This document shows, one piece after another, positions 28,667 through 37,468 of a stretch of DNA of 64,000 bases (position 1 is the first letter of the stretch; the number at the start of each line of letters is the position of its first letter). The notes under the pieces are model-generated. The model saw only the letters and a program-made list of their open reading frames with translations. It did not search any database and was not told the origin of the DNA. Made by a program: the position numbers and the translations under genes. Source of the DNA: Gilvimarinus sp. 2_MG-2023 (lineage in GTDB: Bacteria > Pseudomonadota > Gammaproteobacteria > Pseudomonadales > Cellvibrionaceae); assembly GCF_030547685.1 (NCBI RefSeq), contig NZ_JAUOQM010000038.1:1-64000 (forward strand), in the 5' to 3' direction.

Positions 28667-29412
28667 ATGACTCAACTCAGCCACTCACCTTTATCTCGCT
28701 AGAGCGCTGGCACCGTTACGGCAATGGCACTTATGGCCAGCGGCTGCAATTTAACCGGCCTGTCCTGCCAACAAACAGAAAGTAAGCTTTTAGTAAACGC
28801 AACTCATAACTATTTGTTTATTGATGATACTAGAGATGGCCTCCCAGGCAGCGTTGAAGATGATATTTTAGGGGAGGGGGTTATCTTTGCTGTGAATGGC
28901 CAAAGCGGTTGGAGCCCCGCCTCGGGAAGCTATTCCGGAACAGTCAACGGAGTTAGTATTCCTACCGAGTCTGTTCCCCCTTCATAGGCTTGGCAAATAT
29001 GGAGAGCGCGTTTGCCTCTTACGACTCTGCTAACAATAACTGCCCTTTCAGCGACCTGCTGTCTAACCCGGATCAGGAGTTCTACTATATTAGCCCGGCG
29101 AATTTGGGCTTGATTCCTTCGGATACCGGTGAAATAAGCTTTTCTATCGACGGTGTCACCGCTTCAACAGCCTATCTCACCTTAGTATTGGCCAGCTATA
29201 CCATTTTGAAAGACGAGAGCTCTATCGTAGAAATCGGCTGTGCAGGAAGCGATGATGATGCCCCCTTGCCTGCAGAGTTTACCTTTGTGATGAGTGCCAG
29301 CTGTGGGTTTGTTTCCGCTCTGCCAATTTTCGGCCCGGTGGGTTTGGGTATTATGGCTGTACTGCTGTCTCTTATTGGTGTGGCATCTCAGCGCCGCAAA
29401 GTGCGCTCATAA
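28667..29412 (+). pseudogene. Secreted CTERM-tailed protein gene, broken twice
   Basis: An ATG at 28667 opens a frame with TAG at codon 12 (LSR-stop-SAGTVTAMALMASGCNL, a lipobox-like ASGC). The frame then runs to a TAG at 28985-28987. One base earlier in phase the text continues as FIGLANMESAFASYDSANNN to 29412. Adding one C to the CCCCC run at about 28977 restores the frame. The end, LPIFGPVGLGIMAVLLSLIG plus RRKVRS, is an IPTL-CTERM/XrtH-type tail. So the gene carries a nonsense codon and a homopolymer frameshift. Some start codons inside could still give partial products. Confidence 0.7.
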
Positions 29413-29441
29413 CTGAGACGAGTTAACTCATTAAACTAACA

Positions 29442-30205
29442 GTGCTTTATTTACCTACCGCCATAGGCTTGGGTCACTATGCACTTGGCTACTACTACTC
29501 TCGGCAGCGTATATCTAACCTGGCACGCCGCCCAGGGGCAGTTATGCTAGGTGTAACAACCTTGGGGCTGGGAGTACTATTATTCGAATCTGGCTTTTCG
29601 CTAATTATTCTATTTGGAATCCATCACGCACTTAATGAGGCTTACGGCAAACGTGTTGAAAGCCCAGCAGCAGCCAAAGCACTGGCGCCGGTACGAGCGC
29701 TTTTACACCTTCTCTGTTATTTAATAATTTTGCGCACCAGTCTATCGTTTCACACTTTGTCGATAGAAGTGCTGGGTACCGGTTTGGCACTGACCGTTAT
29801 TTATTATGTGTATAGCCTAAACCGCCAACCCCGGACTGCTAGCCCCTGGAGCCAACACCAGGTGGAAGCCCTCTCTTTACTCGCGGTGGGTTTATCGATT
29901 TTTGTAAATATTAACTTTTTACAGGTGGTACTGTTTCATTTTATTTTGTGGGCGTTTATTCCCATGCCAAGCTTTGGGCCATCAGCAAAGCTGAACTAGG
30001 CCGCTATGTAGTATTTTCCACGTCCATTACCGGATTATTTTTGCTTATGTCGCCTATAGGCCTGGCAGGGCATTTCGGTTTTACCACACTCTATACCAGC
30101 CAGTTTTATTTTTGGTCTTATATTCATATTATTACCGCCTTTGTGCTCTCGAGCAGCCACCCCCGCTGGATCACCGAACCCCTTTGGGGCCCCGACTCTC
30201 GTTAA
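29442..30205 (+). pseudogene. Multi-spanning membrane protein, frameshifted
   Basis: The first part (29442-29999, GTG start, no clear ribosome-binding site) has about six membrane helices with GIHHALNEAYGK and FHFILW. It ends in a TAG after FGPSAKLN. The next phase continues as KLWAISKAELGRYVVF, LLMSPIGLAGHFGF and SYIHIITAFVLSSSHP to 30205. One extra base near 29968-29973 (reading MPKLWAIS) would join them. Conserved-looking His residues in membrane helices suggest a membrane enzyme, but I do not recognise the family. Single-base lesion, so a sequencing error is possible. Confidence 0.55.
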
Positions 30206-30322
30206 CAATCGAGCAAGTCATTGACTGTAGATATTATCGGTGAGGTGCCAAGGCATTTCCCGGACGAGCTGAAGAGTTGCCCAATAACAGGCTTCTGAAA
30301 TTCACAAAATCGGAGGTTTTAT

Positions 30323-30724
30323 CTATGGATTCGTACGGTAGCAGCGAAACCCAACTAGGCTCATAAGCCCGGCGAGTAAAATATAAAATAACGGAGAACC
30401 AACTGGCAATGCGGTAGCGGTAGCCTGCACAATCAAATTCAGGGTTGATTCCTTTTGAATATTATAATCACCCAGTGTTCTGTCATCTTCCAGCTCAACC
30501 CCGGCGAAGATCAATTGCTGTTGCTCGGGCAAATGGCCTTCTCTTTCCTGAATTTTTGACTTCACATTCTCAATAGTATCGTTAGTTTCGACATCTAAAG
30601 TAAATGTTTTGCCGGACTCATCGCGCACAAAAATCTGCATTGCCATGACATTGACTGATAGGAATACACTAAATAATACACATACGACTTTGACGGAAAC
30701 ACAGCCCATCGACTTTGATAGCAT
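30323..30724 (-). CDS. Exported ubiquitin homologue with C-terminal membrane/sorting tail
   Basis: Start is the ATG at 30724 with GAGGTG upstream; 133 residues. A signal peptide (28 residues, ending VNVMA) is followed directly by MQIFV, so predicted cleavage yields a mature protein starting at ubiquitin Met1. Residues 1-72 of the mature part align without gaps to eukaryotic ubiquitin; by my count 49 of 72 are identical. The blocks DTIENVK, LIFAG and [10 protein letters not shown] match. Lysines 11, 27, 29 and 63 are kept; K6 and K33 are Arg and K48 is Val. The terminal LRGG is absent: after residue 72 comes [10 protein letters not shown], a hydrophobic stretch of about 20 residues and a basic end (FRCYRTNP). 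It cannot be conjugated through a C-terminal Gly-Gly as written. Neighbours are a GH18 chitinase and a broken membrane gene. Confidence 0.9.
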   Translation of the reverse strand: MLSKSMGCVSVKVVCVLFSVFLSVNVMAMQIFVRDESGKTFTLDVETNDTIENVKSKIQEREGHLPEQQQLIFAGVELEDDRTLGDYNIQKESTLNLIVQATATALPVGSPLFYILLAGLMSLVGFRCYRTNP

Positions 30725-30935
30725 CAAGCTAACACCTCAAGCGATTCGTTAAGAAATCGGGCTGGTGATCTACGAATACAAGTGTTGTATAAGCCACCCC
30801 TTATGTTGAAAATTGTGCCACGAGTAATTATAAATTACAATTGCCCTTTTTCGGCCTGTCGGGCCATGAGCAGCCCAATGCATCAATCGTGTCGCGTATG
30901 CGGCCATTAATACATAAAGCTGAAGCTAACTCTCA

Positions 30936-30961
30936 TAAAAAAAGCGGCCCCAAAGGGCCGC
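30936..30961 (-). terminator. Rho-independent terminator of the GH18 chitinase gene
   Basis: GCGGCCC (30944-30950) pairs with GGGCCGC (30955-30961); on the minus strand it is followed by seven T bases. It separates the chitinase from the ubiquitin-like gene. Confidence 0.9.
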
Positions 30962-31002
30962 TTATACGTCTGATGTAAACGCTTATATCTTAACGGGTCA
31001 TG

Positions 31003-33399
31003 TTAGTTACCCAGGCCGGTATCGATGGCTTCGATTAGCTCACCGTCAGTGGTGTCACCTGACAGCTCCCAAAAGAAGGCGCCACCCAGACCTTGTTGGT
31101 CAGCGTAATTCATCTTATTAATGATGGTTGACGGGGTATCGTAGCTCCACCAGTTGTTACCACAATGTGCGTAGGCGGTGCCGGCAAAGGTACCCGTTGA
31201 AGCGCAGGTATTTTTCAGGACTTTATAGTCTTCAATACCGTCTTCGTAGGTGCCATTGGCAGGTCCTGTTGCTGTACCACCAGGTGCTGACTGAGTAACA
31301 CCAGTCCAACCGCGACCATAAAAACCAATCCCAAGCAGGATTTTTTCTGATGGCACACCCAAACTCTTCAAGGTTTGTACACCGTTGTTGCTGGTGAAAC
31401 CTTCCAGGGGAATACCATCGTAGGTGTAGAGTGCGGAGTGCGGTGCAGTAGGTCCTTCGGCAGTCCAGGCGCCAAAGAAGTCATAGGTCATCAGCATGTA
31501 GAAGTCTAGATACTGAGCTGCGCCACCGTAGTCTGCAGCGAGCAGCTTGGCCTCACCGGCGCCGATGGCAGAGGTGACCAATTTATCATCACCAAACTCA
31601 GCGCGCAGGGCCGCCAATAGCTCACGGTAGGCATCAAAGCCACTGGTGTCACATTCTAAACCGCAAGAGTTGGGATATTCCCAATCGATATCGATACCGT
31701 CAAAGACACCTTCCCAGCGTGGATCAAAGACTAGGTCGTAGCACGATTTTGCAAACTGCTCAGGGTTTTGCGACGCCTGACCAAACCCACTGGAGTAGGT
31801 CCAACCACCGAACGACCACACCACTTTTAGGTTAGGGTGCATTTGTTTTAAGCGTTTAATCTGACCAAAGTTACCGCGCACATCGTCGGAGTTCCAAGAG
31901 TCTGCAACACCATCTACACTGGTTTGTGCATCGTAGGCTTTATCGATAGCTGCGTAGGAGTCGTCCATTACACACTGACCGTTCTGCACATTACCAAACG
32001 CGTAAACCAGGTGGGTCAGTTTATCTGCGCTGCCACTGGTTTCAATATTTTTAATGTGATAATTACGACCGTAAATACCCCACTCGACAAAGTAACCAAC
32101 GACCTTATCACCGCCAGTGCCGCCGCTGCTTTCGCCTACGTTAGCGCTGGTGACCGCGCTATCGGTGGCGCCTTCATCGTCAGTTACCGTAAGAGAAATG
32201 GTGTAGCTACCGTCGGCACTGTAGCTGTGGCTGGGGTTGGCTAGGGTGCTAGTGTTACCGTCACCAAAATCCCATGCGAAGCTAACGATGCTGCCATCGG
32301 CGTCATAAGAGCCGGTGCTGCTAAAGTCGATACTCACATTGGCGTCGACGTTGAACGGACCGTTTAACTGGGCCACCGGAGCCTGATTTTGATCCGCCGC
32401 AACCACTTCCACTTGTGTGCTGGCGGTAGCGGTTGCACCGTCATCATCGGTTACCGTTAAGCTAACCTGATAGGTACCGGCACTGGTGTAACTGTGCGCC
32501 GCGCTGGCACCGCTGGCTGTGGCACCATCGCCAAAGGTCCAACTGTAGCTGGCAATACTGCCGTCTGCGTCGGTACCCGTTCCAGCAAAGCTAATGGCCG
32601 TGTCTACGGTGCCAGAGTAGGGGCCACCGGCATCGGCACTGGGCGCTTGATTGGCCGGGGTGCCATCACCCGAACACTGACCCTCATCGCTCCAAGCTGA
32701 CTGCCAGTAGCTTCCCACGCCAGGCTCATAGGCCCAAGCGCTGCTGGATGAACACCACCCGGCAACATCACAGGTGTAGGTGTGACCTGCATTAATCACT
32801 GCATCGCCCGCATTGTATGCGGTACCCGCCTGATAGGCCTGACCATTACAGTCGTCACCACCTCCGGTAGAGTCTTCAGTCACGGTAGCCACTGCGTTCG
32901 CACTGGCACTAACGCCATCATTGTCGGTAATGGTCAAGGAGACACTGTAGCTGCCTGCAGCTGCATAGTTGTGTGAGGGGCTAGCCTGAGTGCTGCTATT
33001 GCCATCGCCAAAGTCCCAACTGTAGGTGGCGATATAGCCATCACTATCGCTGGAGGCTGTGCTATCAAATGCTATCGCATTACCCAGCGCGGCACTGTAA
33101 GGGCCGCCCGCATCGGCGCTAGGTGCAAGGTTGCTATCGTCACCACCGCCTGTGTCGCCGCCATCATCACAGGCCCCCACTAGGCTCCAGGTTTGGTATT
33201 GGCCGGAATTCTGCGCCGGGTCATCACCCTGACTCCACCAGTTGGCCTGGTAGGCGCTGCCGCTGTATTGGACTTGATTGCCACCGGTATAGGCGACACT
33301 GCTATCCCACGTACTCAGGCTTGAGCAGTCTGCCGCCTGTGAAGCCTGCACCGCAAAAACGGAGGCTGCACCTAGGCAAATCACGCTAATTGTTCGCAT
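31003..33399 (-). CDS. Secreted multimodular GH18 chitinase
   Basis: 798 residues: signal peptide (1-22, ending SQA), CBM5/12 (about 23-75, WDSSVAYTGGNQV...WWSQGDDP), PKD 1 (about 92-172), a second CBM5/12-like module (about 183-245, CNGQAYQAGTAYNAGD), PKD 2 (about 250-333), PKD 3 (about 337-420) and a GH18 domain (about 430-798). The catalytic motif DGIDIDWE is complete (Glu574 the acid), and the YDFFG and WSYD-type strand ends are present. It should cleave chitin outside the cell. GAGG precedes the ATG, and a strong terminator follows. A LacI-type palindrome lies 170 bases upstream. Confidence 0.93.
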   Translation of the reverse strand: MRTISVICLGAASVFAVQASQAADCSSLSTWDSSVAYTGGNQVQYSGSAYQANWWSQGDDPAQNSGQYQTWSLVGACDDGGDTGGGDDSNLAPSADAGGPYSAALGNAIAFDSTASSDSDGYIATYSWDFGDGNSSTQASPSHNYAAAGSYSVSLTITDNDGVSASANAVATVTEDSTGGGDDCNGQAYQAGTAYNAGDAVINAGHTYTCDVAGWCSSSSAWAYEPGVGSYWQSAWSDEGQCSGDGTPANQAPSADAGGPYSGTVDTAISFAGTGTDADGSIASYSWTFGDGATASGASAAHSYTSAGTYQVSLTVTDDDGATATASTQVEVVAADQNQAPVAQLNGPFNVDANVSIDFSSTGSYDADGSIVSFAWDFGDGNTSTLANPSHSYSADGSYTISLTVTDDEGATDSAVTSANVGESSGGTGGDKVVGYFVEWGIYGRNYHIKNIETSGSADKLTHLVYAFGNVQNGQCVMDDSYAAIDKAYDAQTSVDGVADSWNSDDVRGNFGQIKRLKQMHPNLKVVWSFGGWTYSSGFGQASQNPEQFAKSCYDLVFDPRWEGVFDGIDIDWEYPNSCGLECDTSGFDAYRELLAALRAEFGDDKLVTSAIGAGEAKLLAADYGGAAQYLDFYMLMTYDFFGAWTAEGPTAPHSALYTYDGIPLEGFTSNNGVQTLKSLGVPSEKILLGIGFYGRGWTGVTQSAPGGTATGPANGTYEDGIEDYKVLKNTCASTGTFAGTAYAHCGNNWWSYDTPSTIINKMNYADQQGLGGAFFWELSGDTTDGELIEAIDTGLGN

Positions 33400-34146
33400 G
33401 CTAGTTTCCTCGATATTGTTATTAATTCATTATGACGGGCCGAGCCAGGCTGCCGGAGAGCTTGCCAGACACGACCACACAACCAAAAGCTCACGGGGTA
33501 TCCGGTGTGCGCCTTTGGTTTGTTTATTCGCTGCCGCCCTACCCACTGAAATGAGCCGTGTCCGTTCTGACAACGTTGTCCCATTATGAGATCAATTTGA
33601 ACTAATTGGTCAAGGTTTATCCGGTAAAAATGCGCAGGAAACGCACAAAAAGATCATAAAAACGCGACACACGTCACATTATATCCGTCACATTTGTCAT
33701 TAAAACGCAAAAAATATCAGCTTAAAATGAAAATTTATCTGCCATCTATAAAATTTTATCGAGCTTAAAAGACGCCCCTTACGACTCAATTTTCAATTTT
33801 TAGTCAGATTAAATGACGGCTTTGTGCGCTTAGAATGACCGATAATTTCGACCTTTTCGAGGCAATTAAAAAAATTAATACGCGACCCTCAAAGACCGAG
33901 GGCAGCTGGCAGGCTGTTTCGAAAAACACATGACCACACTGACGATAGTATTAACTTTTTACAAAAAAATGTGGTTCATACTTTAATAGTTATTTGTCGA
34001 CAGCCCCACAAAAACACTTACCTTTTGCAGTACTCGCCTCGACATTAGAGAATGAAGCATTCTTTAATACTTTAAAATCCTAAGCCATAAGCGACGATTG
34101 TGCTTGGGCAATTCGTATTCTTCGGGTAAGCGGCGACGCTCGATAG
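33400..34146. other. Intergenic region upstream of the GH18 chitinase
   Basis: Contains the operator candidate at 33568. The rest is AT-rich without a credible gene. Confidence 0.45.
33568..33583. promoter_or_regulatory. LacI-type operator candidate upstream of the GH18 chitinase
   Basis: TGACAACGTTGTCCCA contains the perfect CG-centred palindrome GACAACGTTGTC, identical to the core of the 15651 site. Confidence 0.6.
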
Positions 34147-34266
34147 CTAACGCTGCTAGAGGCACTAGAAGACACATCGATTGTGAAGAAGGTCAAAGGT
34201 TATGCTGAATCTTACGATGCAGAGCTTGAGGTTATAGTTGACGAGCAGTCGTCCAAGAGTATCTAA
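34147..34266 (+). pseudogene. Possible 3' gene fragment
   Basis: A 39-codon frame (LTLLEALEDTS, VKKVKGYAESYDAELEVIVD) ends in TAA and is preceded by an in-frame stop. It has coding-like composition and no start or ribosome-binding site. Probably the tail of a lost gene; family not recognised. Confidence 0.3.
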
Positions 34267-34299
34267 CCGAGCTTTTATAACTTATTTTTCCGACCCAGC

Positions 34300-34333
34300 G
34301 AAAACGCTCGCGCACATTGCCACGAGCGTTTTC
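34300..34333 (-). terminator. Hairpin downstream of the alginate locus
   Basis: AAAACGCTCG (34301-34310) pairs with CGAGCGTTTT (34323-34332), 43 bases after the minus-strand stop at 34376. A U-rich arm on either strand could make it bidirectional. Confidence 0.6.
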
Positions 34334-34375
34334 TACCACACATAGCATATTCACCCTAAGGAGAAAGCCTCTCGA

Positions 34376-35467
34376 TTAGTGGCTTTGGGGTTCACGTGCC
34401 TTATCTGTCAGCAACTGCATAAATGTCACTTGCGTGTAATCGCCCATGGATTTATCAGTCTGCCAATCACCGCTGCCTGGGCAGGCGGGGTAACGAAAGC
34501 TTAGGGCATCTTTGGTGCTACATTGATTATAGGCACCCGCCTTAAAGTGGAAAGCCTCTCCGGTATAGCCGGCGGGGTGGTCATAAATATCAATTTCTCC
34601 TAGTGCATCCACGTTATTGGCCAAATCAATTTGGTAATTAATAGAGCCAAGACGATCAGAAGTAAATGTTAGATACATGATATTTTCGTGTATATTCACC
34701 TTATAACTAAAGGGCTCATTCAGTGCAATGCCATCTTTACCCGGCTCTTGCTTACTCAACCATGGTTCACCCCACACTGAATAGCTTATGTCTATTCGAT
34801 TAGAATCGTTTTTAACTAAATTACGTTCATAGTTCCAAAAAACCGAACCGTATTCGTGCTCAGGGTGTTTTTTGTAATAGATTTTTAAAGGCTCATTACC
34901 CCAGCCATAGCCTTGCCCCTTTTTTTGCATCGTCTCGTCCTGCACGGCATGGACCTGGCCTATAACCACAGAGTAGGCCGTGGGTTTCTCAGTATATTTG
35001 GCGCGTCTGGGTACATGGTCAACTTTTAAAGTCGCCTCCATATAACCTCCGACCTGAGGGTACTTTTCGGATTCTGGATTAGCGGCTATCGAGAAGTTAT
35101 CTGTGTAAAAGCTCCCCGCCTCAACACCAGAGAGTCTTTGGTGCAGCTCGCTGCGAGTATTAGTCGAATTTACCGATGTTACCGCTTTATTAGGGGCAGC
35201 AAAGACCATATTTTGGTCTTCATCCAAGTAGAAAAATTTCTCATGATGATATTCTTGTAACGCTTTCACACTGACATCATCGACAATACCGTCACCATCC
35301 ACATCGGTGGGGGGGTTAAGGCTCCACTGCTGCAAATCAAATTCTTGCGCAGGATATTTCAACTCTGATTTCTCACTGTTATTAGTAGTCGATAAAACAT
35401 AAGCAGATGACAGTAAAAGGCTTGCGGTTATTGTTAGCTTTACGGCCATAAATTGTTTTACACGCAT
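34376..35467 (-). CDS. PL7-family alginate lyase, single-domain
   Basis: Start at the ATG at 35467 (363 residues) with GAGGAT upstream; the longer frame to 35518 has no site. A hydrophobic N-terminus (MRVKQFMAVKLTITASLLLS) is a signal peptide or anchor. The PL7 blocks are NTRSELHQ, VIGQVHA and FHFKAGAYNQC, carrying the catalytic Arg, Gln/His and Tyr. It should cleave alginate or its oligomers in the periplasm or at the cell surface. It is the last gene of the minus-strand alginate cluster, about 75 bases after the kinase gene. No carbohydrate-binding module is present, unlike the other two PL7 proteins in the window. Confidence 0.9.
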   Translation of the reverse strand: MRVKQFMAVKLTITASLLLSSAYVLSTTNNSEKSELKYPAQEFDLQQWSLNPPTDVDGDGIVDDVSVKALQEYHHEKFFYLDEDQNMVFAAPNKAVTSVNSTNTRSELHQRLSGVEAGSFYTDNFSIAANPESEKYPQVGGYMEATLKVDHVPRRAKYTEKPTAYSVVIGQVHAVQDETMQKKGQGYGWGNEPLKIYYKKHPEHEYGSVFWNYERNLVKNDSNRIDISYSVWGEPWLSKQEPGKDGIALNEPFSYKVNIHENIMYLTFTSDRLGSINYQIDLANNVDALGEIDIYDHPAGYTGEAFHFKAGAYNQCSTKDALSFRYPACPGSGDWQTDKSMGDYTQVTFMQLLTDKAREPQSH

Positions 35468-35541
35468 TTTAATATCCTCAATTAAACGATGTTTTAATTT
35501 GGTATTGGCTTTTCGCACATAAAAATCGTAACGTCGCCAGT

Positions 35542-36024
35542 TTAGGTATAAGTTTCGATAATCGTGTCTACAATTTGATTGGGTGACCGTCTTATATCCA
35601 GCACCAAACCATATTGTGGTAGCTCAAAATCTCGTAGCTGTGAACGTAGAAGGTCCGAGGTAAAATAATGATCTTCACGCGAATCGATTCTCAGCGAGAT
35701 CGTTTCAGCATCACCATGCAGTACAGCCCAGGCTACCGGCTTTTGACAACGACGTGACAAAGTTTCACGGTATCTCTCTTTTAACGCAGAACAGGCTAAT
35801 ACAGCACTCCCTTCTTGCTCCTGGCGCTGCAGTAGTATTGACAACTCTTCTAGCCAGGGCTCACGATCCGCATCGGTTAAAGGTGTGCCACTTTTCATTT
35901 TATTAACGTTGGAGATGGGATGGAAATCATCCGCATCGAAAAACGGAATTTCTTTTTCCTTCGCCAATAAACGGCCGATCGTAGACTTACCGGTACCCGA
36001 CACACCGCATATAATGTAAATCAC
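35542..36024 (-). CDS. Gluconokinase-type sugar acid kinase
   Basis: 160 residues, GTG start with AGGGGCT upstream. The Walker A motif GVSGTGKST and the FFDADDFHPISNVNKM block are hallmarks of the GntK gluconokinase family; length is normal for it. It should phosphorylate gluconate or a related sugar acid in the cytosol. In an alginate locus the expected kinase for 2-keto-3-deoxygluconate is a PfkB-type KdgK, which is not in the window, so the true substrate is uncertain. The gene starts 12 bases after the permease gene, so the two are probably cotranscribed. Confidence 0.8.
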   Translation of the reverse strand: MIYIICGVSGTGKSTIGRLLAKEKEIPFFDADDFHPISNVNKMKSGTPLTDADREPWLEELSILLQRQEQEGSAVLACSALKERYRETLSRRCQKPVAWAVLHGDAETISLRIDSREDHYFTSDLLRSQLRDFELPQYGLVLDIRRSPNQIVDTIIETYT

Positions 36025-36036
36025 AATACTTAGCCC

Positions 36037-37278
36037 CTACAAATCAATTAACGCAAGAACGCCGTTATAAGAAATAATAATGGAGAATAAAAAGGCTAAG
36101 CCAAGAATAATATTCAATAGTACACCGGCAGACTTATCATCCATCAGATTTTTCTTATTACTCATAAGAATGATGCCGAGAATAACCAGCGGTAAGACAA
36201 ACACATTAAAGACCTGTGTTAACAGCTGGCCTTTTATTGGATTAAAACCCAGAACCGGAATGGTTAGTGCTATAACAGCAGCAATACCCGTAATAACGCG
36301 GAACTGCGTCGACTGGGTATCCAACTTACCGGATCGATAATCCTCGATTAGCAGTGGGGCAATCAACATACAAGGAAACACCGATGATAAGCCAGCGGCG
36401 AGGGTGCCAAAGATAAAGACCGTTAAGGCGCCCTTACCGGCGATAGGTTCCAGAGCGGTTACCATATCAAGCACATTGTTAACATCTTGGCCGCCACCGT
36501 GTAATGCCCCAGAGGCAACGGCCATTACCGAACCACTGATAAAAAACACCAGAAATGCGGCAACAATAGAATCTTTCTTTTGCTGAGCCGAGTCTGCAAT
36601 AGTCCAACCCTTACCTTGAATAAATAACGGTCGCGATAAAAACGTTGCAGCAGCCATCGTGGTTCCCACAAATGCAGCAGCCATCATTTTTCCACCTTCG
36701 ACATCGGGAATTACTGGGATCAAACCTCGAGCCACTTCGGACGGCAATGGATGCACCACAAAAAGTGAAAGAATGAAGGAGATACCCATACACGAGACGA
36801 ATATGACAAGGATTTTTTCAAAAATTGAATAACGACCAATCAGTAGCATAGCGTACATAAAACCAATCACGGCAACAGCTATGGCCATAACCACCTCATA
36901 TTTATGAGGCACCACAGAGGGGAAGTACATGGCAATCATTTCAAATATAATATTGGCCGATATACCTAAAATTCCGATTAGAGAATTCCATTGGCCAAAT
37001 ATCACTCCCACGATAATAAGAATTGCCATGGGCTTGCCAAACTTTAAATGTTTTTTAAAACTATAGAGAGCAGTCTCACCTGTTACCAGAGTAAAATTAC
37101 CATAGGCATATATTAACGCCCCGGAAAACAAACAACTCAACATCAACACCCAAAGCAGCTGCATACCAAATGCACTGCCCGAAACAATCATGGATGTTAC
37201 GCTGCCAGTACCAATGGTATAACCAATTGCTAAAAATGCAGGACCAAAGCTAAGGATCGCTTTTATTAATGCAGACAT
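36037..37278 (-). CDS. NRAMP-family permease, probably not a metal transporter
   Basis: 413 residues, start at 37278 with GGAGAG upstream. About eleven membrane helices; the first helix reads GPAFLAIGYTIGTGSVTSM and the sixth VGTTMAAATFLSRPLF. In metal-transporting NRAMP proteins helix 1 carries DPGN and helix 6 MPH; both are replaced here. The overall pattern still marks the LeuT-fold NRAMP superfamily. The neighbours (alginate lyases, kinase, SDR) suggest transport of an uronate or sugar acid across the inner membrane, which is inference. It is 12 bases upstream of the kinase gene. Confidence 0.7.
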   Translation of the reverse strand: MSALIKAILSFGPAFLAIGYTIGTGSVTSMIVSGSAFGMQLLWVLMLSCLFSGALIYAYGNFTLVTGETALYSFKKHLKFGKPMAILIIVGVIFGQWNSLIGILGISANIIFEMIAMYFPSVVPHKYEVVMAIAVAVIGFMYAMLLIGRYSIFEKILVIFVSCMGISFILSLFVVHPLPSEVARGLIPVIPDVEGGKMMAAAFVGTTMAAATFLSRPLFIQGKGWTIADSAQQKKDSIVAAFLVFFISGSVMAVASGALHGGGQDVNNVLDMVTALEPIAGKGALTVFIFGTLAAGLSSVFPCMLIAPLLIEDYRSGKLDTQSTQFRVITGIAAVIALTIPVLGFNPIKGQLLTQVFNVFVLPLVILGIILMSNKKNLMDDKSAGVLLNIILGLAFLFSIIISYNGVLALIDL

Positions 37279-37468
37279 TATTATTCTCTCCAACTATTTA
37301 TTATTTGACCCAACACCACCACTTTGCGTGAAATTATACAAGCAGTGGCTGCTGTTTCATTAGTTTGAATCTCGTGAAGCTCAAGATTCACCTAACCTTT
37401 TAATATATTCTTATCAAGAATTATTATTCATTTTCGATGATATCTAAGTAGAACAACATAACCGAGTT

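Noticed and set aside
4832-29412. Recoding of TAG as a sense codon, suggested by in-frame TAG in three genes
   Set aside because: Intact genes in the window end with TAG (for example at 21756 and 62442), one broken gene has TAA instead, and two also carry frameshifts; ordinary gene decay explains this better.
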